Part shown: piece after piece, positions 12,186 to 64,000 of the stretch
Layout of the letters: every line of letters begins with the position of its first letter
How positions within the stretch are numbered: position 1 is the stretch's first letter
NCBI GenBank assembly: GCA_964006375.1
Contig: OZ023265.1
Location: 12,096,795 to 12,160,794 of the forward strand
Direction of reading: 5' to 3'
Source of the DNA: Tillus elongatus
Lineage: Eukaryota > Arthropoda > Insecta > Coleoptera > Cleridae
DNA: 64,000 bases
The notes under the pieces: generated by a model
What the model was told of the DNA's origin: nothing
Seen by the model: only the letters and a program-made list of their open reading frames with translations
Databases searched by the model: none
Made by a program: the position numbers and the translations under genes

Positions 12186-14030
12186 CAAAATGCGGGACTA
12201 CTTTTTCTCATTTCCATGGGCGTCTGTCTGTTTCTCTCATCCTGACCCCTCTGATATCTCACAAAACGTCACCAAAATTATCCAAGCTGGCATGGAATTA
12301 TTTATTCAACGTACACAGAAAACCTCTTCAGCCACTCAAAAGCCCTGGTTCTTTAAATCCTGTGACAAGGCCAGACTTGAAAAGGTCAAAGCTTACAAAA
12401 CATACAAGCATTTAACGACGCAAGAAACTGCTTTGTCCCGCATTCTTTCTAAGGCAAAAAAATCGTTTAATAACCACATCAAAAACAAAGTCCTCTCCAG
12501 CTCCAACGGCAGCAAACCCTTCTGGACTCTTGCTAAATCTATTGGGAATAATTTCTGCAAGAGTACGTTCCCACCTCTTGTCTCAGGGGATAAAATTGTT
12601 TTTGCCTCGTTGTTCGCCGGCAATTCTACTCTCAACCCACCTCTAAATGTTCAACAACCAACAATATCGCGCATAAAATGACGGATATCATTTTCAAAAC
12701 TAAAAAGGTACGAAAGATGCTTTCTTCTCTTAATACCTGGAAAGCGCCTGGTCTTGACGAGATCCCAGCAATTGTTCTCAAAAAATGCACACCAAAACTT
12801 TCTCCTGTCCTGACTCGTCTGTTTCAGACATCTTACAATAGAGGCATATTCACTAGTAACTGGAACAGTGAATCCCAGATGGTCACTCTAGACACATCCA
12901 AAACATTCGACCAGGTCTGGCACACAGAGCTGCTTAATAAAGTTCCGGTCTATGGCCTACCACTAAAACTCTGTACCTGGACAGCAAATTCCTCTCCAAC
13001 CGGAGCATTTCTGTTGTAGTGGATGGCCATTCCTCTAAACTGTATCCAATTAATGCAGGAGTTAAAAGCCCTACTCTGTTTCTTCTCCACATCAATGACC
13101 TCCTCTCTAACACATTCAACCCAGTTCACAGTTATGCGGACGACAGCACCCTCTACTCAAATATACAATATTCTAAGCCTGTCTCTTTAGCCCAATTAGA
13201 TGAGGATCGCAGACTCTTGGAGGGTTCTGTCTCTGTGGATCTCCAAAAAATATTAGACTGGAGAAGTAGAAATCTTGTACAATTCAACTCCACCAAATCT
13301 CAGTCTTGCTTTCTATCTCATAAAAGATACACCAGCCCTAGATCGATCACAATGAACAACCAAGTTATTCAAAGTAATGAGTCTTTTTCACTTGTTGGCG
13401 TTTCTGTGGATCTAAATCTCAATTGGCACCAACATGTCACATCAATTGCAGAAGCGGCTGCTAAGAAATTAGGTTTCCTCTTTCGGGCTCGCAAATACTT
13501 TGCACCAGCTAATCTCTATACCGTATATACTTCACAAATAAGGCCAAACTTCGAATACTGCTCCATCTGGGGTGCCGCTGCCGCTTCTACACTCGGTATC
13601 CTGGACTCCATTCAGAAGAGCTATATGTCTCATCGGTGACCCTATCCTCAGCCAAAGGCTGCCATCCCTTGCCCACCGACATGCCGTTGGTGACCTCTAT
13701 CTTTTTTATAGATATCTGCACAGGCACTGCTCAGAGGTGCTTTCTTTCATAGTTCCTCCACCTGCTGCCCCCAACAGATCTACCAGGGGAACAGAGCGAA
13801 TGCACCCTTTTACTGTCCAGGTCACCAGACATAGAACATCTTGTTATGCCCGCTCTTTTGTCCCGAGGACTTCCAAGTTGTGGAATTCCTTGCCGGCACA
13901 TGTTTTTCCTTCTCCTCCGAACCTCCAAATCTTCAAGTCCAGAATTAACAAGTTGCCTCTTTCCTCCTTGTCGACACCCACGGTACGATAGTATTTAGGC
14001 TGTAAGTCTTGGAGGTGTGTTGTTGAAATA
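12186..14030 (+). pseudogene. LINE-B copy B, internally deleted
   Basis: 5'-truncated copy from the endonuclease/reverse transcriptase linker to the 3' end. Frames at 12190-12681, 12678-13019, 13019-13639 and 13572-13991 follow each other with shifts. Compared with copy A about 250 bases are missing near 12865: the frame goes from TSNW directly to SESQMV, removing the fingers of the reverse transcriptase. The palm box HSYADDSTLY is kept. The 3' end is the normal family end followed by an A-rich tail at about 14020-14045. It lies just downstream of the transporter's poly(A) region, in opposite orientation. Confidence 0.85.
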
Positions 14031-14074
14031 AAAAAATAAAAAAAGTAAACGAATAAAACATTTTTTGTTAGACT

Positions 14075-14080
14075 TTTATT
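14075..14080 (-). terminator. Candidate distal polyadenylation signal of the ABC transporter
   Basis: AATAAA on the minus strand, 320 bases after the stop codon. Would give a 3' untranslated region of about 340 bases. Confidence 0.4.
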
Positions 14081-14278
14081 AAGATAACAGTATAAATAAG
14101 TACAAGTTAAAATCTGGCATGAGTGTTCTATACTGTAAAAATTTTATGCATACCTACATGGTTACTTCACGTTTTCATCAAAATAAATAAATAAAATTAT
14201 CTGATATAAATGTAAAAAAATGTGATGAAAAAACGGAATTTAAGTAACATTAACGTGAGATCTAGTCTAAGAGAAACA

Positions 14279-14284
14279 TTTATT
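14279..14284 (-). terminator. Candidate proximal polyadenylation signal of the ABC transporter
   Basis: AATAAA on the minus strand, about 115 bases after the stop codon. Either this or the distal signal could be used; sequence alone does not decide. Confidence 0.4.
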
Positions 14285-14399
14285 CCATATTTGCAACTGA
14301 TCCAACCTTTGGACTTTAAATAATTTAAAGTCTATCACATAATCTTTGTTATCTCAGAAGCTCTTCGATCAATTCAACTAATAATTTTTTCCCTATCTA

Positions 14400-55566
<41,167 letters not shown>

Positions 55567-55640
55567 TACCTATACATGCAGCTTGTATTTAAAAACCCCC
55601 CTGCCTGATGCAGAAATGTCTGGAACACAAAAAAACGAAA
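55567..55640 (-). promoter_or_regulatory. ABCC4-like: 5' untranslated region with a possible splice acceptor
   Basis: On the minus strand TTTCGTTTTTTTGTGTTCCAG ends at 55620 (shown here in two parts: a T-rich run and GTGTTCCAG). It is a good acceptor, 53 bases before the ATG. An upstream non-coding exon and promoter beyond the window's obvious features are therefore possible. Confidence 0.35.
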
Positions 55641-56504
55641 CTATTTTCAGTCCAACAGAAAAGAACCTCGAACTAATAATTTAATTGTACACTATTAAGT
55701 TACCCCAAATTTACTGTAGGTACTAAATCTGGAAGATAAATGGTCGGGACGATAACGATACTCAAATATATAGATATTCCGGATTAAAAATATAGAGATT
55801 AAGAAACAATAGCGTATTGTTGAAAAGATTATATTCCGATTATTTCCATAAACTGTTTGAAAAAGTTAGAGATAATCATTATTAATACTTGTTGTTGCCT
55901 AGATACCTGTAGTACACTATCGATCGCATGATGACTTTCTTGTTACCTTAACAACAACAAACTGTGTCATATAATTAACTGGAATTTTTCTTAAGTAAAC
56001 AAGCTAAAAGTCAACAAATCGGCTTAATACAATGGTAAACAACTATTTAATCCCCAATAAATAGTTAATCCCCAATCAATACTTTTGTTTGTCAAAATTA
56101 CAAAGTCACAGTTGTTTTTTGTCAACATTCAGACTAATGTGGCACCAAAACGTGGCAAGATTATAAAATCATACTAGAAAAGTGCATTCTGAGTTGTTTT
56201 TTTTTAACAAATTCAGCATCGACCCCTTTAGTCTCTAAAAGTATTGCCGCAGCAAGTGCCATATAGTAGTGAATTTGAAGTTGAAGTTTTTAATGGCAAT
56301 TTTTTTATTTATAAAAAGGCATGGTATTTGGTATAACCTACATCTAGTAGAAACAATGTAAAAGTACAATAATTTACCGAAAATAAACTTAAAATTCGAT
56401 AGGATAAATGCCTCAATATTGGTGGAAATCATGTGGACAAGTAAACTAAGGTATAGGCTTTCATGTAAAAATAAAATTGTCGAGAAAAGTTTACTTGTTT
56501 TTAG
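55641..56504. other. Upstream flank of the transporter
   Basis: AT-rich. A family H terminus in minus orientation is at 56246-56275 (GCCGCAGCAAGTGCC, partly decayed). No neighbouring gene recognised. Confidence 0.5.
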
Positions 56505-56725
<221 letters not shown>

Positions 56726-56794
56726 AGATTTCCGCGGTCTTTAATGTGAGACATACTTGGTTCTCGGGTTGAACCGCGTCCAGAATTTATGAAA

Positions 56795-56834
56795 ACTCGA
56801 CGTTTCGGCTCCTGTTTTGGAGCCATTTTCAAGA
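56795..56834 (-). repeat. Hairpin with GAAACG motif
   Basis: On the minus strand GGCTCC and GGAGCC (56807-56824) form a hairpin followed by GAAACGTCG. Common beside retroelement ends; a related one lies at 54261-54299. Confidence 0.5.
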
Positions 56835-56835
56835 G

Positions 56836-57115
56836 GTAAAGGAAATATGTAAGGACACTCTAAGGCCTCAATCTGCCTACTCCTTAGACTGGTGGACAAA
56901 GGTGGGCAAAAGAAATATGTAAGAACACTCTAAGGCCTCAATCTGCCTACTCCTTAGAGGGGTGGACAAAGGTGGGTAAAGGAAATATGTAAGGACACTC
57001 TAAGGCCTCAATCTGCCTACTCCTTAGAGTGGTGGAGAAAAGTGGGTAAAGGAAATATGTAAGGACACTCTAAAACCTCAATCTGCCTACTCCTTAGAGC
57101 GGTGGACAAAGGTGG
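56836..57115. repeat. Tandem repeat, four 70-base units
   Basis: Units start at 56836, 56906, 56976 and 57046, each with GGAAATATGTAAGGACACTC, CCTCAATCTGCCTACTCC and GGTGGACAAAGGTGGG. A few substitutions and no length change between units. Confidence 0.93.
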
Positions 57116-58470
<1,355 letters not shown>

Positions 58471-58479
58471 TTGAGTTGT

Positions 58480-59390
58480 TGATTTATAATGGGTGTTTGG
58501 TAAACTACAGTCTTCAGCTGTCCCCAAAGAAAATAATAGAAACTGTTAAGCTCTGGTGACCTAGGCGTCGATGGCTTAAGCCCCCTCGACAGATCCCTTT
58601 GTTGAAAGTTTAGTTTAAATATTCTTGGACTTGAGTGCTAAAATAATGTGCCGGTGCACCATCATGCATATACCACATTTCCCATCTAACTAAAACAGGC
58701 ACATTTTCAAGCTAAATGTGTCCTTCAAGAAACTGATGATAATTTTCACCGTTGAGTCTTCAAGGAAGGAGAAATGGGTAAGTATAATTTGTGAAACCCA
58801 TTTCATCACAATATATTTTTCAAACCTGACGATCGTTTCGCTTACAAAGTCATGACACGGATGAATAAACTAACCGAATAAAAACTAGAACCACTGTTAG
58901 TTGACAAGCAACGAGTTGCTCATCACAGCTTCCATACTTCACTCAGCAAGAATGGGCTTATCAAATAATCCCCACAGATCACAGCCTATAGACTAACGAA
59001 AAACCATTCTTAGAAATGTGATTCTTCAATTGCATGAGCATTTTTTTATAACCAAAAATGATTATAATGAAAATTATGTAGGTATAGCGTTACGAGAAAA
59101 ATTTGCTTCGTCAGTAAACAATTTTATATTCAAGCAAATTATTTTGAAAAAGTTTTTGACGAAATCACTAACAAAAATTAATACGTAGTGTGAGTCATCA
59201 GGAAGAAATGATAGCACTCTCCGAATCTGGTAAGGACATAACAAATTATCAATATGGATTTTCCAGGCCAGAATGTGCAAAATATTAAGCGTCAAGCCTA
59301 GTTTTCTTGATGCTTGTTTTCCAATATTCACCATATTCTTTATTAAGAACTACTTCCCCAGTCTCTGGTATTCGTACTTTTTTTATATAT
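58480..59390 (-). pseudogene. Mariner-type transposase, decayed
   Basis: 59334-59074 gives MVNIGKQASRKLGLTLNILH, IRRVLSFLPDDSHY and FTDEANFSRNAIPT. Between 58840 and 58480 come LNGENYHQFLEGHI, WEMWYMHDGAPAHYFSTQVQ and a DLGRRG-like end. Both the FTDEA and the HDGAPAH aspartates are present, but many stops and shifts break the frame. Related to but distinct from the copy at 49418-50284. Confidence 0.8.
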
Positions 59391-59590
59391 CACCAAAACA
59401 CCACGAGGGCTCACAGCCTAAATACTACCGTACCGTGGGTGTCGACAAGGAGGAAAGAGGCAACTTGTTAATTCTGGATTTGAAGGTTTGGAGAAGGAAA
59501 AACATGTGCGGGCAAGGAATTCCACAACTTGGAAGTCCTCTGGACAAAACAGCGGGCATAACAAGATTTTCTATGTCTGGTGATAATCAT
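59391..59590 (-). pseudogene. LINE-B copy H, 3' end only
   Basis: 3' end CACCACGAGGGCTCACAGCC at 59400-59419 and about 170 bases of the C-terminal coding part. Its junction with mariner sequence at 59390 is the same as that of copy G at 54662. Confidence 0.85.
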
Positions 59591-59985
59591 GTCGGTGCGA
59601 TTAAATTATACACAGGAGGATTATTTAAATTTCTTTATTATCTATGGGGAATGTAACAAACTTTTATCAAGAACATGCCAGATATTTGCTGACAGATATC
59701 CAGATAAACAGAATCCGTCGCGAAACAGTGTACGGCGAACCATAGAAAATTAGAACAGTTTTGGCACCGTCAATGCAAAAATGTATAGAAGAAGACCAAT
59801 TTATCCTACTAAAAGAAAACCATACCTACACAGGGTAACAACTTATTTTAATAAATGTTCAAAATTATCACCCTAAACTACCAAACGTTTCTGGTATCTC
59901 CGAGTTAGTTCTTCATGGGTGGCCGCTCTAATTGAATTTGGAGATAAGCTTTCGATAAAACTTTGTTTTTTTTTATTATTATATT
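59591..59985. other. Short unassigned stretch
   Basis: 59600-59880 reads like a further transposase helix-turn-helix N-terminus on the plus strand (FYQEHARYLLTDIQINRIRR-like, with ADRYPDKQNPSRNSVRRTI). Degraded; low confidence. Confidence 0.35.
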
Positions 59986-61312
59986 AACAACACACCACGA
60001 GGGCCCACAGCCTAAATACTATAGTACCGTGGAAGTCGACAAGAAGGAAAGAGGAACTTGTTAATTCTGGACTTGAAGGTTTGGGGGTTCGGAGGAGAAG
60101 CAAAAACATGTGGCCGGCAAGGAATTCCACAACTTAGAAGTCATCGGGGCAAAAGAGCGGGCATAACAAGATGTTCTATGTCTGGTGACCTGTACAGTAA
60201 AAGGGCGCATTCGCTCTGTTCCCCTGGTAGATCTGTTGGGGGCAGCAGGTGGAGGAACTATGGAAGAAAGCTCCACGAGCAGTGCCCGTGCATATATCTG
60301 TAAGAGAGAGAGAGAGAGAGAGAGAGGTCACCAACGGCACGTCGGTGGGCAAGGGATGGCATCCTTTGGGTGAGGGTAGGGTCACCGATGAGACGTATCT
60401 CTTCTGAATGGAGTCTAGGATAGCGAGCGTAGAAGCGGCAGCGGCACCCCAGATGTGGGAGCAGTATTCGAGGTTTGGCCTTATTTGTGAAGTATATAAG
60501 GTATAGAGATTATCTGGTGAAAAGTATTTGCGAGCCCGGAAGAGGAAACCTAATTTCTTAGCAGCCGCTTCTGCAATTGATGTGACATGTTGGTGCCAAT
60601 TGAGATTTCTATACACAGAAATGCCAACAAGTAAAAAGGACTCATTATTTTGAATAACTTGGTTGTTCATTGTGAGGGGTCTAGGGCTGGTGTATCTCTT
60701 ATGAGATAGACGGCAAAACTGAGATTTGGTGGAGTTGAATTGTACAAGATTTCCACTTCCCCAGTCCAATATTTTTTGGAGATCCACAGAGACAGAACCC
60801 TTCATGAGTCTGCGATCCTCATCAAATTGGACTAAAAAGAAAATATTGTATATTTGAGTGGAGGGTGCTGTCGTCCGCGTAACTGTGAATTGGGTTGGAT
60901 GTGCTAGAAAGGAGGTCATTGATGTGGAGAAGAAACAAAGTAGGGGCTAAAGTTGAACCTTGAGGGACCCTTGCATTAATTGGATACAGTTTAGAGGGAT
61001 AGCCATCCACAACAGAAATGCTCCGGTTGGAGAGAAAATTTGCTTCCAGGTACAGAGTTTTGGTGGTAGGCCATAGGCCGGAAGTGTATTAAGCAGCGCT
61101 GCGTGCCAGACCTGGTCGAGTGCTTTGGATATGTCTAGAGCGACAATCTGAGGTTCACCGTGTAGTTCCATAGACTTGTTCCACGAATGGGTGACAAAGG
61201 AAAGGAGGCCGGCAGTTGATCTGCGCTGACGGAACCCATACTGCCTGTCGTGGATTAGACTCTGTTTTTCAAGAAATTTTAGTAATTCGGTGTTTATATA
61301 CTTTTCCATCAC
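59986..61312 (-). pseudogene. LINE-B copy I
   Basis: From the 3' end at about 59990 to the reverse transcriptase start MEKYINTELLKFLEKQSLIH at 61312. Frames 61312-60947, 61010-60822 and 60919-60176 carry QYGFRQRRSTAGLL, GSTLAPTLFLLHINDL and HSYADDSTLH, with shifts between. A (GA)n run of about 26 bases at 60302-60327 expands the LSLSLS coding stretch. Confidence 0.87.
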
Positions 61313-61865
61313 TTGACACTCAAATTCGCAAAATCTTTTTAATTACTAGAAATATTAAACTAAAACTTGACAAGCAGGTACACATTGTACAAGTGGTCCT
61401 ACCTACCAAGTTTTGAACTCAATTAGTTCAGTAGATCTTGAGTTATAACTAAATAAAAAATTAATAATCTACTATATGACCTGAAATGACCTCTAAATGT
61501 TAGTTATAATGTTAGACAAGGTAAGACAACAAAATCTCCAAATTAGGTTTTAAACGGATAGGCTACGAAAATATGTCGCAATAAACAATCGGCGGGGTTG
61601 CCATTTACGACAACTCTCATCTAAATCTGTAGATATCAGAAAAATCTAAGTAAATAGAAATTTTAATGAAAGTTATTCAATTTGTTTAAGGGCAATCTAG
61701 AATAACGTTTTATTATGTATAAATATTAAGCTTCCCATTCTTCAGGGTATTTAAAAGCCATCCTTATCTCTCTAGTTTAATCTGGCAAAACTATTTGTCA
61801 TTCGTTAACTGACAAGAGTCATGAGAGAAACGTGTACGTTCTGCGCTAGTTCGCGCTCATTTGAA
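61313..61865 (+). repeat. Block shared with the family H element at 24910-25600
   Basis: AGTTATAACTAAATAAAAAA, TGACCTGAAATGACCTCT, GACAAGGTAAGACA, GCCATTTACGACAACTCTCA and GGTATTTAAAAGCCATC occur in the same order as at 25140-25520. Confidence 0.75.
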
Positions 61866-61869
61866 GAAT

Positions 61870-62067
61870 TTTTTTCAAAATTCAAATTTAATTCTTTTTA
61901 AGAAAATTCACTAAAAATACCAAAATTACAGAAAAAAAAATACTATTTTTAATACATTGCATTTTCGAAACGAAATGTTTTTACCACATATTCATGAGAA
62001 CTTTCTATCATCAAATTACCTACTTGTAAAACCGCTTGTATATTCAGAGCTTACTTTGTGCAATATT
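61870..62067 (+). repeat. Direct duplication, copy 1
   Basis: Matches 62433-62660: TTCAAATTTAATTCTTTTTA, CTAAAAATACCAAAATTACA, TCATCAAATTACCTACTTG and GAGCTTACTTTGTGCAATA. Confidence 0.85.
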
Positions 62068-62432
62068 TTTCACTTACAATTAATTATGGGGCACCCTGTA
62101 TACAGGCTGACTCATTTCTGCGTTAAAGCTCGATATATCCGTTATTATACAAGATACGAGAAAAAATGTGTGCTTTAATTATAGGGTGTCTTGAGCTACA
62201 TCTTATAAAATTATTGTTACAATCACACAGAGGCCCGTAAGTCCTTGATGATACAATTTTTCTTTTGTTTTAATCGAGCATGCCTTATATCATTGCATTT
62301 TTGCATTTTCTATTGAAATATAATAAATGTTTGTAAGAAAAGAAGCTCGGGACGCAGTGATTGTGTTATGGTAGCGAACTTTCATTAAATGCTTCAAATG
62401 TCAATAGCTCAATTTGCTATTATTAACCTAAA
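62068..62432 (-). repeat. Segment between the duplicates, with family H terminus
   Basis: 62130-62340 matches 47455-47640; a family H terminus (CGGGACGCAGTGATTGTGTT) lies at 62348-62367. Confidence 0.7.
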
Positions 62433-62660
62433 ATTTTTTCAAATTTAATTCTTTTTAAGAAAACTCACTAAAAATACCAAAATTACAGAAAAAAATACTA
62501 TTACATCTTCGAAACGAAATGTTCTTACCACATATTTATGAGAACTTCCTATCATCAAATTACCTACTTGATAAATCCCTTTATAATACTGGACACCTGG
62601 ACACATATTAGAAAACCGCTTGTATATTTAGAGCTTACTTTGTGCAATACTTTTCGAATA
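62433..62660 (+). repeat. Direct duplication, copy 2
   Basis: As copy 1, with an extra 40 bases (ACTGGACACCTGGACACATA) near 62590. Confidence 0.85.
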
Positions 62661-63345
62661 TCAGGATACTAAGAAGTACATTTATTTTCGATTATTTATT
62701 CTTAGGAAACATTTTGGAACAAATCTGTCATCGTATCAGACAATTTTATTTTGTAGAAAACTGTTCATTCATAATTAAAATATGTTAGAAATGTCTAGAG
62801 TTCTCACCTTCAAGTGGGTACAATTCAGAAGCAACGTAAGTACATCGACTACTTGAAAAATCCGTGTTCAGTTGACTTATATCCTGATAACAGGGTGTCA
62901 ACAATTTAATCCCTATCGGCCCAATTTAAGTGATTGATGATTAATTGGATATACCTACATTTCCTAAAATAACAATACATATGGAAATATTCTAAAAATT
63001 TTGAGGATTATTTATATATTTTCTGGTTCCATATTATTAGGTTTCGATAGTAGCTGATCTATAAATCTGTTTTAGCGAGATTTCATTTTAAAAATTTGCT
63101 AATACAGGGGCCACGCCTTTCACTTTTCTCAGAAAATATCAAGTTTTTGTCAAATTTTTTGTATTATCTTGGACATAGACAAGACGTTTCACCAAGAGCC
63201 TGGCGGAAATTCACTTTCCTTCATTAGGTCCACTCTATAATTATTTTATTGTAAAAGTCGATACCAAACAATGAATTAAGCTCAGCTTGAGTAAGGTCTT
63301 TAAAGAAGACTAAGAATGTGAAGCTATGCTTAGATTGGTCAGTTT
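62661..63345. other. AT-rich stretch without a gene
   Basis: Nothing recognised. Confidence 0.5.

Positions 63346-64000
<655 letters not shown>

Noticed and set aside
56836..57115. CRISPR-like array
   Set aside because: Units are contiguous 70-base tandem copies without unique spacers, in a eukaryotic genome.

Overview
This is eukaryotic, AT-rich DNA, most likely from an arthropod and probably an insect with a large, repeat-filled genome. Evidence for that: GT-AG introns, many LINE, Penelope, hAT, mariner and gypsy relics, and fourteen long TA microsatellites. I cannot fix the species; a beetle is only a guess.

The one clear host gene is an ABCC-type (MRP4/ABCC4-like) full transporter on the minus strand. 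I could assemble ten coding exons between 55566 and 14400. All nine introns have GT-AG ends and all splice phases join in frame, giving 4035 bases, that is 1344 codons plus TGA, close to the usual MRP4 length. Exons 1-6 carry the N-terminus, membrane domain 1 and nucleotide-binding domain (NBD) 1; exons 7-10 carry membrane domain 2 and NBD2. About 90% of the 41 kb gene is intron, and most recognisable intron sequence is mobile DNA.

Layout. 1-14060, downstream of the transporter: a jockey LINE split by a second LINE (called LINE-B here), a Penelope fragment, an RTE LINE tail beside a MITE, a two-exon THAP gene fragment, a gypsy LTR plus pol end, and a LINE-B copy. 14400-30271: transporter exons 10 to 4, with introns holding short repeats, a LINE-B copy, two RNase H-bearing LINE fragments and a degraded UBE4B-like segment. 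30272-40913 (intron 3): a nest in which a Penelope-like element is interrupted by an apparently intact two-ORF I-type LINE, by a non-autonomous hAT with a perfect 8-base target duplication, and by smaller repeats. 41078-48670 (intron 2): a rearranged LINE-B, a near-perfect 48-base inverted repeat around a hammerhead-like core, and clustered copies of repeat family H. 48914-55489 (intron 1): a mariner-type transposase and a long LINE-B. 55567-64000: upstream flank, more LINE-B and mariner pieces, a four-unit 70-base tandem repeat and repeat duplications.

The most unusual component is a repeat called family H here. One end carries a short hairpin (ACGCA-CTTGC-TGCGT). The other carries a GTGAATTTTC/GAAAATTCAC hairpin, often followed by a TA tract. 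At least sixteen copies of the first end lie in this window. One copy ends directly against a broken, intron-edged piece of a UBE4B-like gene, which suggests DNA-level gene capture, as Helitron/Helentron-type elements do. That classification is inference.
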